Shown here piece after piece: positions 17,510-24,014 of a DNA stretch of 64,000 nucleotides. A program made the translations under genes and the position numbers. The stretch lies in NCBI GenBank assembly GCA_964549655.1, contig CAZJXN010000004.1, positions 17,353-81,352 on the forward strand, in the 5' to 3' direction. Position 1 is the first letter of the stretch, and each line of letters opens with the position of its first letter. The notes under the pieces are model-generated. The model was not told the DNA's origin and did no database searches. It saw only the letters and a list, made by a program, of their open reading frames with translations. This DNA is from JADJNW01 sp964549655 (GTDB taxonomy: Bacteria > Bacteroidota > Bacteroidia > Chitinophagales > Saprospiraceae).

Positions 17510-17560
17510 CGCCCTCTGCGAAAAAACTTTGCGGTCTCTGCGGTTAAAAAAATGCGGTGA
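17510..17560. repeat. CTTTGCGGTCTCTGCGGTT text-like repeat
   Basis: Short-period words CTCTGCG, CTTTGCGG and TCTCTGCGG lie just after tig. The block AAAAAACTTTGCGGTCTCTG recurs at about 36500-36520. No gene is present. Confidence 0.55.
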
Positions 17561-17763
17561 GTGCTTAAAGCAATTGTATTGAAATTTTTAATAATATACT
17601 CAAAAAAATAGTTCCCGAAACACGCTAAAAATTCCGCTTTTTGCTGAAAGCAGACAAGACGTGCAAGGGATGCAACCGTAATAAGAACGAATTGTTATCT
17701 ATGTGGTGTAAACGAGACGCGTCGTCTCCTCAACCGCTAACAATTCACAAAAATACGTAATGT

Positions 17764-18471
17764 ATGTTTCACAAAGATGAATTCAAACAGTATGCTACCA
17801 AGCACATGGGCATGAGTAGTATGCACCTCGAAAAGTACGCCGAACAAAGCGTGGCGAACATCCCCAACATCCAAGCATTCACCCCCAACGTGATAGAAGA
17901 GCGGCAGATGAACGTGGTTGGTTTGGACGTATTTTCCCGCTTGATGATGGACCGTATCATTTTCCTTGGCGTGGCTATCAATGACTATGTAGCGAATGTG
18001 GTACAGGCACAGTTGCTTTTTTTGCAATCAACTGACCCCAAGCGCGACATTCAGATTTACATCAATAGCCCAGGTGGCTCTGTGTTTTCTGGTCTTGGCA
18101 TCTATGATACCATGCAATTTGTGACACCAGATGTCGGCACGATTTGCACAGGTATGGCAGCTTCTTTTGGCGCGGTGATTCTCGCAGCAGGTACGAAAGG
18201 CAAGCGCACCGCACTTCAGCACAGCCGCGTAATGATTCACCAACCGCTTGGTGGAATGCAAGGACAGCTCACCGAAATGGAAATTTATTTCCGCCTTGCC
18301 AAAGCACAGCAGAAAGAATTGTACGATATTTTGAGTCGCCACACGGGGCAGTCATACGAAACCATTGACAAAGATTCGGACCGCGATAACTGGATGACTT
18401 CTACAGAAGCGAAAGAATATGGCTTGATTGACGAGGTATTGGCGCACAATCCAATGAAAAAAGATGCTTAA
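17764..18471 (+). CDS. clpP: ATP-dependent Clp protease proteolytic subunit
   Basis: A 235-residue ClpP, the serine peptidase barrel that degrades proteins fed by ClpX. The catalytic Ser134 is in GMAASFGAV, His159 is in SRVMIHQPLGG, and the acidic residue is in DSDRDNW (205-210). NSPGGSV (101-107) forms the oxyanion region. The GMAASFGAV form, in place of GMAASMA, is one I recall as frequent in Bacteroidota. The N-terminal extension of about 30 residues is longer than in E. coli. A terminator follows at 18483. It lies between tig and clpX. Confidence 0.95.
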   Translation: MFHKDEFKQYATKHMGMSSMHLEKYAEQSVANIPNIQAFTPNVIEERQMNVVGLDVFSRLMMDRIIFLGVAINDYVANVVQAQLLFLQSTDPKRDIQIYINSPGGSVFSGLGIYDTMQFVTPDVGTICTGMAASFGAVILAAGTKGKRTALQHSRVMIHQPLGGMQGQLTEMEIYFRLAKAQQKELYDILSRHTGQSYETIDKDSDRDNWMTSTEAKEYGLIDEVLAHNPMKKDA

Positions 18472-18482
18472 ATTGTGACGTG

Positions 18483-18517
18483 AAAGAGCGGAAGGCTCAA
18501 CCAGCTTTCCGCTCTTT
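18483..18517 (+). terminator. hairpin terminator after clpP
   Basis: AAAGAGCGGAA (18483-18493) pairs with TTCCGCTCTTT (18507-18517), with an inner GCT/AGC step. There is only a short T run after it, so termination may be partial, leaving some read-through to clpX. Confidence 0.7.
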
Positions 18518-18529
18518 GCGTTTGTGTTA

Positions 18530-18728
18530 AGAGAAGACAGATGTCAGCGCAAGGAAGTCAGACAAATGAATCCTAATTTTAATCAAAATGCTGACTTCTT
18601 TATGCTGATATTTCTCTTTTCTAATTTAAAATTCAAAGAAGAGAGTCTGACATCCGACATCTGGTGTCTGGTATCTAATTAAAACTAACAGAAGGGGAGT
18701 CTGGCATCTAAGAGTCTGGCATCTCAAA
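18530..18728. repeat. text-like repeats of GTCTGGCATCT / GTCAGAC type
   Basis: Short-period words (AGACAGATGTCAG, AAGTCAG, their inverse CTGACTTC, then GTCTGACATC and GTCTGGCATCT three times) fill the clpP-clpX gap. The first part folds as a loose hairpin (18532-18558 with 18589-18616). The same wording occurs at 525-570. Confidence 0.6.
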
Positions 18729-18742
18729 TAAAGCGGATAGTA

Positions 18743-19993
18743 ATGCGACGTACCACCAAACAGAATTTTCGTTGTTCTTTTTGCGGAAAGGATAAATCCG
18801 AAGCACTTATACTTATTGCCGGTATTGAAGGGCATATTTGTGAAGCCTGTGTAGAACAAGCTGGTGAAATTATAGAAGAGGAGTTGTATGGTCGCAAACG
18901 CGCAGACACCAAAGGCGGTCGCACCAATTTTGCGTTGCCGGATGAAGTAACGCCGCGGGAGATAAAAGAACACCTCGACCAGTACGTCATTGGACAAAAT
19001 GATGCCAAGAAAGTATTATCCGTAGCAGTTTATAATCACTACAAACGCCTCCGCCAGCCCAAGCACAGCGATGTTGAAATCGAAAAATCGAATATTTTGT
19101 TTGTCGGTCAGACGGGTACAGGTAAAACCTTGCTTGCCAAAACCATTGCTAAATTGTTGAATGTGCCATTTGCGATTGTAGATGCGACCGTTTTTACAGA
19201 AGCCGGTTATGTGGGAGAAGATGTGGAAAGTATTTTGAGCCGACTGCTTCAAGTATGCAATTATGACGTGGCTGCCGCCGAACGTGGGATTGTTTATATT
19301 GACGAAATTGATAAAATTGCCCGAAAGGGAGATAATCCGTCCATCACGCGGGATGTGTCGGGCGAGGGCGTACAACAAGCACTTCTGAAAATGCTCGAAG
19401 GAACGGATGTAAATGTGCCACCACAGGGCGGACGCAAACACCCGGAACAAAAATTAGTCAAAGTGAATACTGAAAACATCTTGTTTATCTGCGGTGGTGC
19501 TTTTGATGGTATTGATAAAATCGTGGCGCGCCGCGTCAATACACAAGTCATTGGTTTTAAATCAGAACAAGTTAAATACGACCGTGATAATCTCTTACAA
19601 TATATCAACCATCAGGATGTGCGAAAATTCGGCTTGATTCCTGAATTAATTGGTCGCTTGCCAGTGCTCGCGCACCTCGAACCGCTCGACCTTGAGACGC
19701 TCAAACGTATTTTGATAGAGCCCAAAAATTCGCTCGTTCGTCAGTACGAAAAATTGTTTGAACTCGAAGGTATTGAACTCACTTTTTCAGAAGATGCGAT
19801 TGAATATATTGCCGAAAAGGCACTGGAATTTAACCTCGGTGCTCGTGGGTTGCGCTCCATCTGCGAAGCGATTATGACGGATGCGATGTTTGAATTGCCG
19901 TCTCAGCGGGATATTCGCCATTTTGAGGTGACGCGCGATTATGCAGAGGAGAAAATTACACGCTCGAAGTTGGCGCAGTTAAAGGCAGCGTAG
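18743..19993 (+). CDS. clpX: ATP-dependent Clp protease ATP-binding subunit ClpX
   Basis: A 416-residue ClpX unfoldase. The N-terminal zinc-binding domain has Cys11, Cys14, Cys33 and Cys36, for adaptor and substrate docking. The AAA+ module has Walker A GQTGTGKT (121-128), Walker B YIDEIDK, and the pore and sensor segments GAGVGEDVES-like and LGARGLRSI. It threads tagged proteins into ClpP. ATG 18743 gives the expected MRRTTKQNFRCSFCG start. It is convergent with arsC, whose stop is five bases away. Confidence 0.97.
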   Translation: MRRTTKQNFRCSFCGKDKSEALILIAGIEGHICEACVEQAGEIIEEELYGRKRADTKGGRTNFALPDEVTPREIKEHLDQYVIGQNDAKKVLSVAVYNHYKRLRQPKHSDVEIEKSNILFVGQTGTGKTLLAKTIAKLLNVPFAIVDATVFTEAGYVGEDVESILSRLLQVCNYDVAAAERGIVYIDEIDKIARKGDNPSITRDVSGEGVQQALLKMLEGTDVNVPPQGGRKHPEQKLVKVNTENILFICGGAFDGIDKIVARRVNTQVIGFKSEQVKYDRDNLLQYINHQDVRKFGLIPELIGRLPVLAHLEPLDLETLKRILIEPKNSLVRQYEKLFELEGIELTFSEDAIEYIAEKALEFNLGARGLRSICEAIMTDAMFELPSQRDIRHFEVTRDYAEEKITRSKLAQLKAA

Positions 19994-19997
19994 GATT

Positions 19998-20390
19998 TTA
20001 AGATAATTTTTTCAAAAGCCGTATTACTTCCTGTTCAATCAAATCGCGTACTTGATTAAATTCTTTTTTTTCTAAATGTTTCGGGTCTGGAATTTCCCAA
20101 TCTACAAACTGTTTCGCAGGCATCCAAGGGCAAGCATCGCCGCAACCCATCGTGACCACTGCATCAAATGGCGTATATTCCTTCACTTCATCCAATGATT
20201 TACTATCGTGTTTGGTCAGGTCATAATCTAATTCTTGCATCGCTGCAATCGCTTTTGGATTCACTACACCCGACGGACGCGACCCGGCACTGAAAGCTTG
20301 TACATTTTCACCACCATGCATGGTAGCAAACGCTTGTGCCATTTGGCTGCGATTGGCATTTTCGATGCAGACAAATAATATTTTTTTCAT
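19998..20390 (-). CDS. arsC: arsenate reductase, low-molecular-weight phosphatase fold
   Basis: A 130-residue thiol-based arsenate reductase of the tyrosine-phosphatase fold. The catalytic loop C-x5-R is Cys8-IENAN-Arg14, followed by SQMAQAF. A second redox zone is GCGDACPW, with two Cys. It reduces As(V) to As(III) in the cytosol. It is the last gene of arsR-arsM-aquaporin-arsC; its ATG overlaps the aquaporin stop by four bases, indicating translational coupling. Confidence 0.93.
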   Translation of the reverse strand: MKKILFVCIENANRSQMAQAFATMHGGENVQAFSAGSRPSGVVNPKAIAAMQELDYDLTKHDSKSLDEVKEYTPFDAVVTMGCGDACPWMPAKQFVDWEIPDPKHLEKKEFNQVRDLIEQEVIRLLKKLS

Positions 20391-21037
20391 GTTTTAAGAT
20401 TAGGTTTTGTGAAATTATAAACTAAAATACCCAGCAAAGCTCCTAAAACGGGTGCTATCAAATAAATCCAAATATCCTGCAAATTGCCTGATACCAACGC
20501 CGGAGCGAGCGACCTCACTGGATTCATAGATGCCCCGGAAATCGGACCGCCAAATGTTGCTTCTAACAGCACCGTTGCTCCAATGGCAATACCCGCCATC
20601 ACGCCTTTTTCCTTGCTGCCCGTCGCCACATGAATGATGACCAACATCAGCAGAAAAGTCATTACAAATTCTAAAATAAAAGCAGGTAAAATTCCACCGG
20701 TCGGTAAGGTCTCGCCAAGTGTGGAAATATTGGGAAACATAATTTTTAATAGACCACTGGCTACGAATGCACCCATAAACTGTGCCAAAAAATAAGGTAA
20801 AATTTGTTTTCGAGGAAAGCGATTCGCCGCCCAAAAACCGATGGTCACTGCCGGATTCAAATGTGCTCCCGACGTATCCCCAAAGGTGTAAATCATCGCC
20901 ATCACAATCAATCCAAACGTCATAGCAATACCCAGATGTGTGACTTGTCCGCCGCTGATTTCGTTGCTAATAATTGCGCCAGTGCCACAAAACACCAGCG
21001 CGAATGTGCCAACCAATTCAGCTAAATATCGGTTCAT
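20387..21037 (-). CDS. aquaporin/aquaglyceroporin-family channel of the arsenic operon
   Basis: A 216-residue MIP-family channel with six transmembrane helices. The first pore motif is canonical (GAHLNPAVT). The second is GASMNPVRS, NPV in place of NPA. In the arsenic operon of Sinorhizobium meliloti a channel (AqpS) lets arsenite leave the cell by diffusion after ArsC reduction. The same role is inferred here from the position between arsM and arsC and the absence of ArsB or Acr3. The start at 21037 (MNRYLAELVGTFAL) is preferred; the ATG at 21055 would overlap arsM by seven bases. Confidence 0.88.
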   Translation of the reverse strand: MNRYLAELVGTFALVFCGTGAIISNEISGGQVTHLGIAMTFGLIVMAMIYTFGDTSGAHLNPAVTIGFWAANRFPRKQILPYFLAQFMGAFVASGLLKIMFPNISTLGETLPTGGILPAFILEFVMTFLLMLVIIHVATGSKEKGVMAGIAIGATVLLEATFGGPISGASMNPVRSLAPALVSGNLQDIWIYLIAPVLGALLGILVYNFTKPNLKT

Positions 21038-21048
21038 TTGTACAATAT

Positions 21049-21885
21049 TTAACAACAGCCACTTGCCGGGTCACAACAAGCTGCTTTTCTTGCAAATACC
21101 GTGACGCTGTAAATACCCGTCTTGCTTTGTTTGAAAGTATTTAGTTCTTCTTGATTTATATATTGCAATAAAATATCATCTGGTATCATGATTTCTTTTT
21201 CCTTTTGAACTTCCATGCTTTCAAAACCCGTTTGTTGAATCAAATTCAAATACTCGTTTTTTTGAATCGCGCCAGACACACAACCCGCGTACATTTCTGC
21301 CGCTTCTCGCAAATCTCTCGGCAACTCACCCACAAGCACAATATCAGAAATGCTGAAATGCCCGCCGGGCTTGAGTACGCGCTGGATTTCTTTGAAAACA
21401 TTGGCTTTGTTGGGCACGAGATTCAACACGCAATTGCTCACAATCACATCTGCCACGCCATCCGAAACGGGCATCTTTTCAATATCGCCGTACCGAAATT
21501 CTACATTGTTAAAACCTAATTTGTCCACATTTTTTCTTGCTTTCGCAATCATCGCTTCACTAAAATCAATCCCAATTACACGTCCGGTCGCACCCGTTTC
21601 ATGTCGCGCAATGAACGCATCATTCCCTGCACCAGAACCAAGGTCAATCACGGTATCGCCGGGTTTAATTTTGGCAAACTGGGTAGGTAAGCCGCAGCCG
21701 AGACTCAAATCCGCATCGGCATTGTAGCCGTTCAGTTGGGTATAATCGTCGGACATGATATTGTAAACCGCTGTACTACAATCGGTTGCGCCGCAGCAAG
21801 AGGCAGCATTGTCCGTTTTGTCTTGTAAGGCAATTTCGGAGTATTTTTGGCGGACGAGTTCTTTCAAATCTTGTTCTGATTTCAT
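21049..21885 (-). CDS. arsM: arsenite S-adenosylmethionine methyltransferase
   Basis: A 278-residue class I methyltransferase that methylates As(III) using SAM. The SAM-binding loop is DLGSGAGNDAF (81-91). Conserved cysteines that bind arsenic are visible at 64, 152 and 202, with extra Cys pairs near 30-36 and a C-terminal CCDPASGCC. Length and Cys pattern fit ArsM rather than ubiquinone-type methyltransferases. It is the second gene of the operon. Its product converts arsenite to methylated and partly volatile forms. Confidence 0.93.
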   Translation of the reverse strand: MKSEQDLKELVRQKYSEIALQDKTDNAASCCGATDCSTAVYNIMSDDYTQLNGYNADADLSLGCGLPTQFAKIKPGDTVIDLGSGAGNDAFIARHETGATGRVIGIDFSEAMIAKARKNVDKLGFNNVEFRYGDIEKMPVSDGVADVIVSNCVLNLVPNKANVFKEIQRVLKPGGHFSISDIVLVGELPRDLREAAEMYAGCVSGAIQKNEYLNLIQQTGFESMEVQKEKEIMIPDDILLQYINQEELNTFKQSKTGIYSVTVFARKAACCDPASGCC

Positions 21886-21903
21886 AATGATTTAGATTTT
21901 ACT

Positions 21904-21960
21904 TTCCCGCAGATTTCGCAGATTATTATTTCTGCGAAATCCGCGAAATCTGCGGGAGAA
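21904..21960. repeat. ATCTGCGGG / CCCGCAGAT hairpin repeat in the arsR-arsM gap
   Basis: CCCGCAGATTTCGCAGA, an eight-base loop, then TCTGCGAAAT and ATCTGCGGG, forming a strong hairpin. Its right half is the same wording as 2895-2921. It lies between arsR and arsM and could reduce read-through. Confidence 0.7.
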
Positions 21961-21963
21961 AAA

Positions 21964-22299
21964 TTAACAATTTTTACAATCTTTATAAGTAGACAAATTT
22001 TTAAATAGGTTCTGTAGATTGCCACCCAGCCGTTCCAGCGCTTCCCAATTAATGCAATAGCACGATTTTTTGCCTTCCACTTCGCCTATTATTAAGCCCG
22101 CCGCTTTTAGTTCCTTTAAATGCTGCGAAACGGTCGCTTGCGCGAGCGGCAAAACTTCTACAATTTCGCCACAAATACACGTCTGCTTTTCTGCCAAGGT
22201 TTGCAAAATGGCAATCCGCGCAGGGTGGGAGAGTGCTTTGGCAAACTCGGAAAGCTGCAAAATATCTGCCGCAAATTCCTCTTTTTTGTTTATCGCCAT
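21964..22299 (-). CDS. arsR: ArsR-family arsenite-responsive repressor
   Basis: A 111-residue winged-helix repressor of the ArsR/SmtB family. The metalloid site is CICGEI (Cys41, Cys43) at the start of a DNA-binding helix region. The recognition helix is AQATVSQHLKELKAAGLI. The C-terminus has an additional CKNC (108-111) that may add thiol ligands. It should leave its operator when arsenite binds. It is first in the arsR-arsM-aquaporin-arsC operon and has a canonical promoter at 22322-22352. Confidence 0.94.
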   Translation of the reverse strand: MAINKKEEFAADILQLSEFAKALSHPARIAILQTLAEKQTCICGEIVEVLPLAQATVSQHLKELKAAGLIIGEVEGKKSCYCINWEALERLGGNLQNLFKNLSTYKDCKNC

Positions 22300-22321
22300 T
22301 ATTCGATTAAAATTTGTATCG

Positions 22322-22352
22322 CAAATATACGATGATAAAAATAAAAACCAAA
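22322..22352 (-). promoter_or_regulatory. promoter of the ars operon
   Basis: On the minus strand TTTG (22352-22349), exactly 19 bases, then TATATTTG (22329-22322), a perfect Bacteroidota -33/-7 pair 23 bases before the arsR ATG. ATCG and CGAT flank the -7 box and could be part of the ArsR operator. Confidence 0.8.
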
Positions 22353-22483
22353 TTTCATAAAAATATTTTTAAATAAAGTTACCTCTAATGGCATCAGTCG
22401 TCTAAAAACATAGACTTCCGTTTAAAATATTACAAACAAATTGTTGTATATTCGTGCAACAAGCCACGCAATCAATCAGTAGG

Positions 22484-22858
22484 ATGGACAATAAAATAAG
22501 CAAGCTTAAATGTTTAGAATGTGGAGACGAAATCGTTGGTCGTTTGGACAAGAAATTTTGCTCCGACCAATGCCGCAGCAGTTACAATAATAAACTCAAC
22601 AGTGATGCCACGAATTTCGTGCGCAACGTCAACAACATCCTTCGGAAAAATCGCCGTATTTTGGAAGAACTCAATCCCGATGGCAAGAATAAAGTACACA
22701 AAGACAAGCTGTTAGAGCGCGGTTTTAAATTTAGCTACTTTACCAATGAATATGTGACGAAGGCAGGAAACGCGTATCGGTTTTGTTATGACCAAGGGTA
22801 TTTATTGTTGGATAATGATTATTACGCGCTCGTAGTGCGGCAGCAATACGTAGAATAG
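22484..22858 (+). CDS. zinc-finger protein of unknown function
   Basis: A 124-residue basic protein with an N-terminal treble-clef-like zinc finger, CLECG-x13-CSDQC (about residues 10-32). It is followed by a helical charged stretch with FVRNVNNILRKNRRILEEL and a C-terminal segment ending YYALVVRQQYVE. ATG 22484 (MDNKISKLKC) is chosen over the longer frame from 22454. I recall similar short proteins in Bacteroidota without a known role. The finger and basic helix could bind nucleic acid; that is inference. A TATATTCG box lies 29 bases upstream. Confidence 0.7.
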   Translation: MDNKISKLKCLECGDEIVGRLDKKFCSDQCRSSYNNKLNSDATNFVRNVNNILRKNRRILEELNPDGKNKVHKDKLLERGFKFSYFTNEYVTKAGNAYRFCYDQGYLLLDNDYYALVVRQQYVE

Positions 22859-23012
22859 CGTTTACGCTGACCTCGTCCCCCAACCTTTAGGTTGGAGAAA
22901 AACGCGCAGTAACAAACTTGAAGTTTTAAAATTATTTTTCGCTAATCGTCCCCTAACCTTCAGGTTGGACAAAAACGTGTTATAAAAGAGGCTCCACAAC
23001 CTTCAGGTTGTG
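22857..23012 (+). repeat. cluster of CAACCTT-AGGTTG hairpin repeats
   Basis: Copy 2 of the two-hairpin element (AGCGTTTACGCT at 22857-22868, CCAACCTTTAGGTTGG at 22880-22895) is followed by CTAACCTTCAGGTTGG (22953-22968) and CACAACCTTCAGGTTGTG (22995-23012). The first overlaps the stop codon of the zinc-finger gene and the last abuts the Uma2 gene end. Copy 1 is at 3886-3934. Confidence 0.75.
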
Positions 23013-23016
23013 CAAG

Positions 23017-23673
23017 TCACATAATCAACTGCGCGAGCGTCTGCAAAAAAACAGTCTCGTCAAAAATCGCCTTCACCGGAATATCAAAACCTATTACAAT
23101 CGTGCTTTCGATGCGCTGCTTTTTATCAAATATATTTACTAATTCATACTCGCCATCTACCAGTAGATACTTTTCCACTTCTTGCTTTCTGGCATCTATA
23201 ATCCAATATTCAGGAATACCATGTGCTTGATAATCATCGAATTTTACGCCTCGGTCATTTCCTTTTGTGCTCGGAGATAACACTTCCACCACTAAATCCG
23301 GCGTAGGAAAGCGGGTTTGGTCATCGTCAAAATCCTTTGCTTGCGCTTGTTTGAAAAAGCAGATATCGGGTTCGTAGTCATTGCGAGTTAGCGAAATCAT
23401 AATTTTCTCGTGGGCAACGTAGCCAAGTTGATTTTTAAGAACAAATGTGTTAATCAATTGACTGAGATAAAAACTTGCAGTATTATGGCGCTTTCGCACA
23501 GGCGAGTGCATAACAATTTCACCGTTAATAAATTCAACTTTTTGGTCTTCCGTAACAGTATCGTAAAAGTGTTGACGAAGCGTGCGTTCTATTTCAAGCG
23601 CTTTTTGCACTTCTTGTAGCACCAACGGCGCATTGGGCATCTCTAAAATTTGGGCGGTTATATTATTGCTCAT
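23017..23673 (-). CDS. Uma2-family (DUF820) putative restriction-endonuclease-fold protein
   Basis: A 218-residue Uma2 protein with the PD-(D/E)XK-like core: YEPDICF, then DLVVEVLSPST, then a Lys in RGVKFDDYQAHGIPEYWIID. The first 50 residues are a helical N-terminal addition (NAPLVLQEVQKALEIERTLR). The family is abundant in Bacteroidota and cyanobacteria and its biological role is unknown. ATG 23673 (MSNNITAQIL) is chosen over a TTG at 23682. It stands alone, between the hairpin cluster and the gap at 23805. Confidence 0.85.
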   Translation of the reverse strand: MSNNITAQILEMPNAPLVLQEVQKALEIERTLRQHFYDTVTEDQKVEFINGEIVMHSPVRKRHNTASFYLSQLINTFVLKNQLGYVAHEKIMISLTRNDYEPDICFFKQAQAKDFDDDQTRFPTPDLVVEVLSPSTKGNDRGVKFDDYQAHGIPEYWIIDARKQEVEKYLLVDGEYELVNIFDKKQRIESTIVIGFDIPVKAIFDETVFLQTLAQLIM

Positions 23674-23749
23674 ATTTTTCAAATATTCCTAAAGATAACA
23701 ATCATTTCCCAATCGAAAAAGTTCAACTTTCATTTTGTCAAACCAATGG

Positions 23750-23804
23750 AGTAGAGGGACAATAGTAGAGGGTAGAGGGATGCCCTCGTCGTAAGCGTAT
23801 CCCT
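23750..23804. repeat. 55-base direct repeat, left copy, at gap edge
   Basis: Identical over all 55 bases to 23905-23959. It is built from AGTAGAGGG words plus GATGCCCTCGTCGTAAGCG. Confidence 0.9.
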
Positions 23805-23904
23805 NNNNNNNNNNNNNNNNNNNNNNNNNNNNNNNNNNNNNNNNNNNNNNNNNNNNNNNNNNNNNNNNNNNNNNNNNNNNNNNNNNNNNNNNNNNNNNNN
23901 NNNN
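23805..23904. other. 100-N scaffold gap
   Basis: Exactly 100 N between two identical 55-base blocks. This is the pattern left when contigs overlapping by one assembly k-mer are scaffolded, so the true gap may be zero or a small tandem array. Confidence 0.95.
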
Positions 23905-23959
23905 AGTAGAGGGACAATAGTAGAGGGTAGAGGGATGCCCTCGTCGTAAGCGTATCCCT
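23905..23959. repeat. 55-base direct repeat, right copy
   Basis: The exact copy of 23750-23804. It is followed by inverse words (CTCTACCC, ATCCCTATACCC) up to the peptidase gene. Confidence 0.9.
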
Positions 23960-24014
23960 CTACCCTTATCCCTATACCCGCTACTTTCATCATTTCAAAA
24001 TTAGATACATTCGT

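Noticed and set aside
24006..24013. TACATTCG as promoter -7 box for the M14 peptidase
   Set aside because: It ends one base before the ATG, leaving no room for transcription to start upstream of the start codon.
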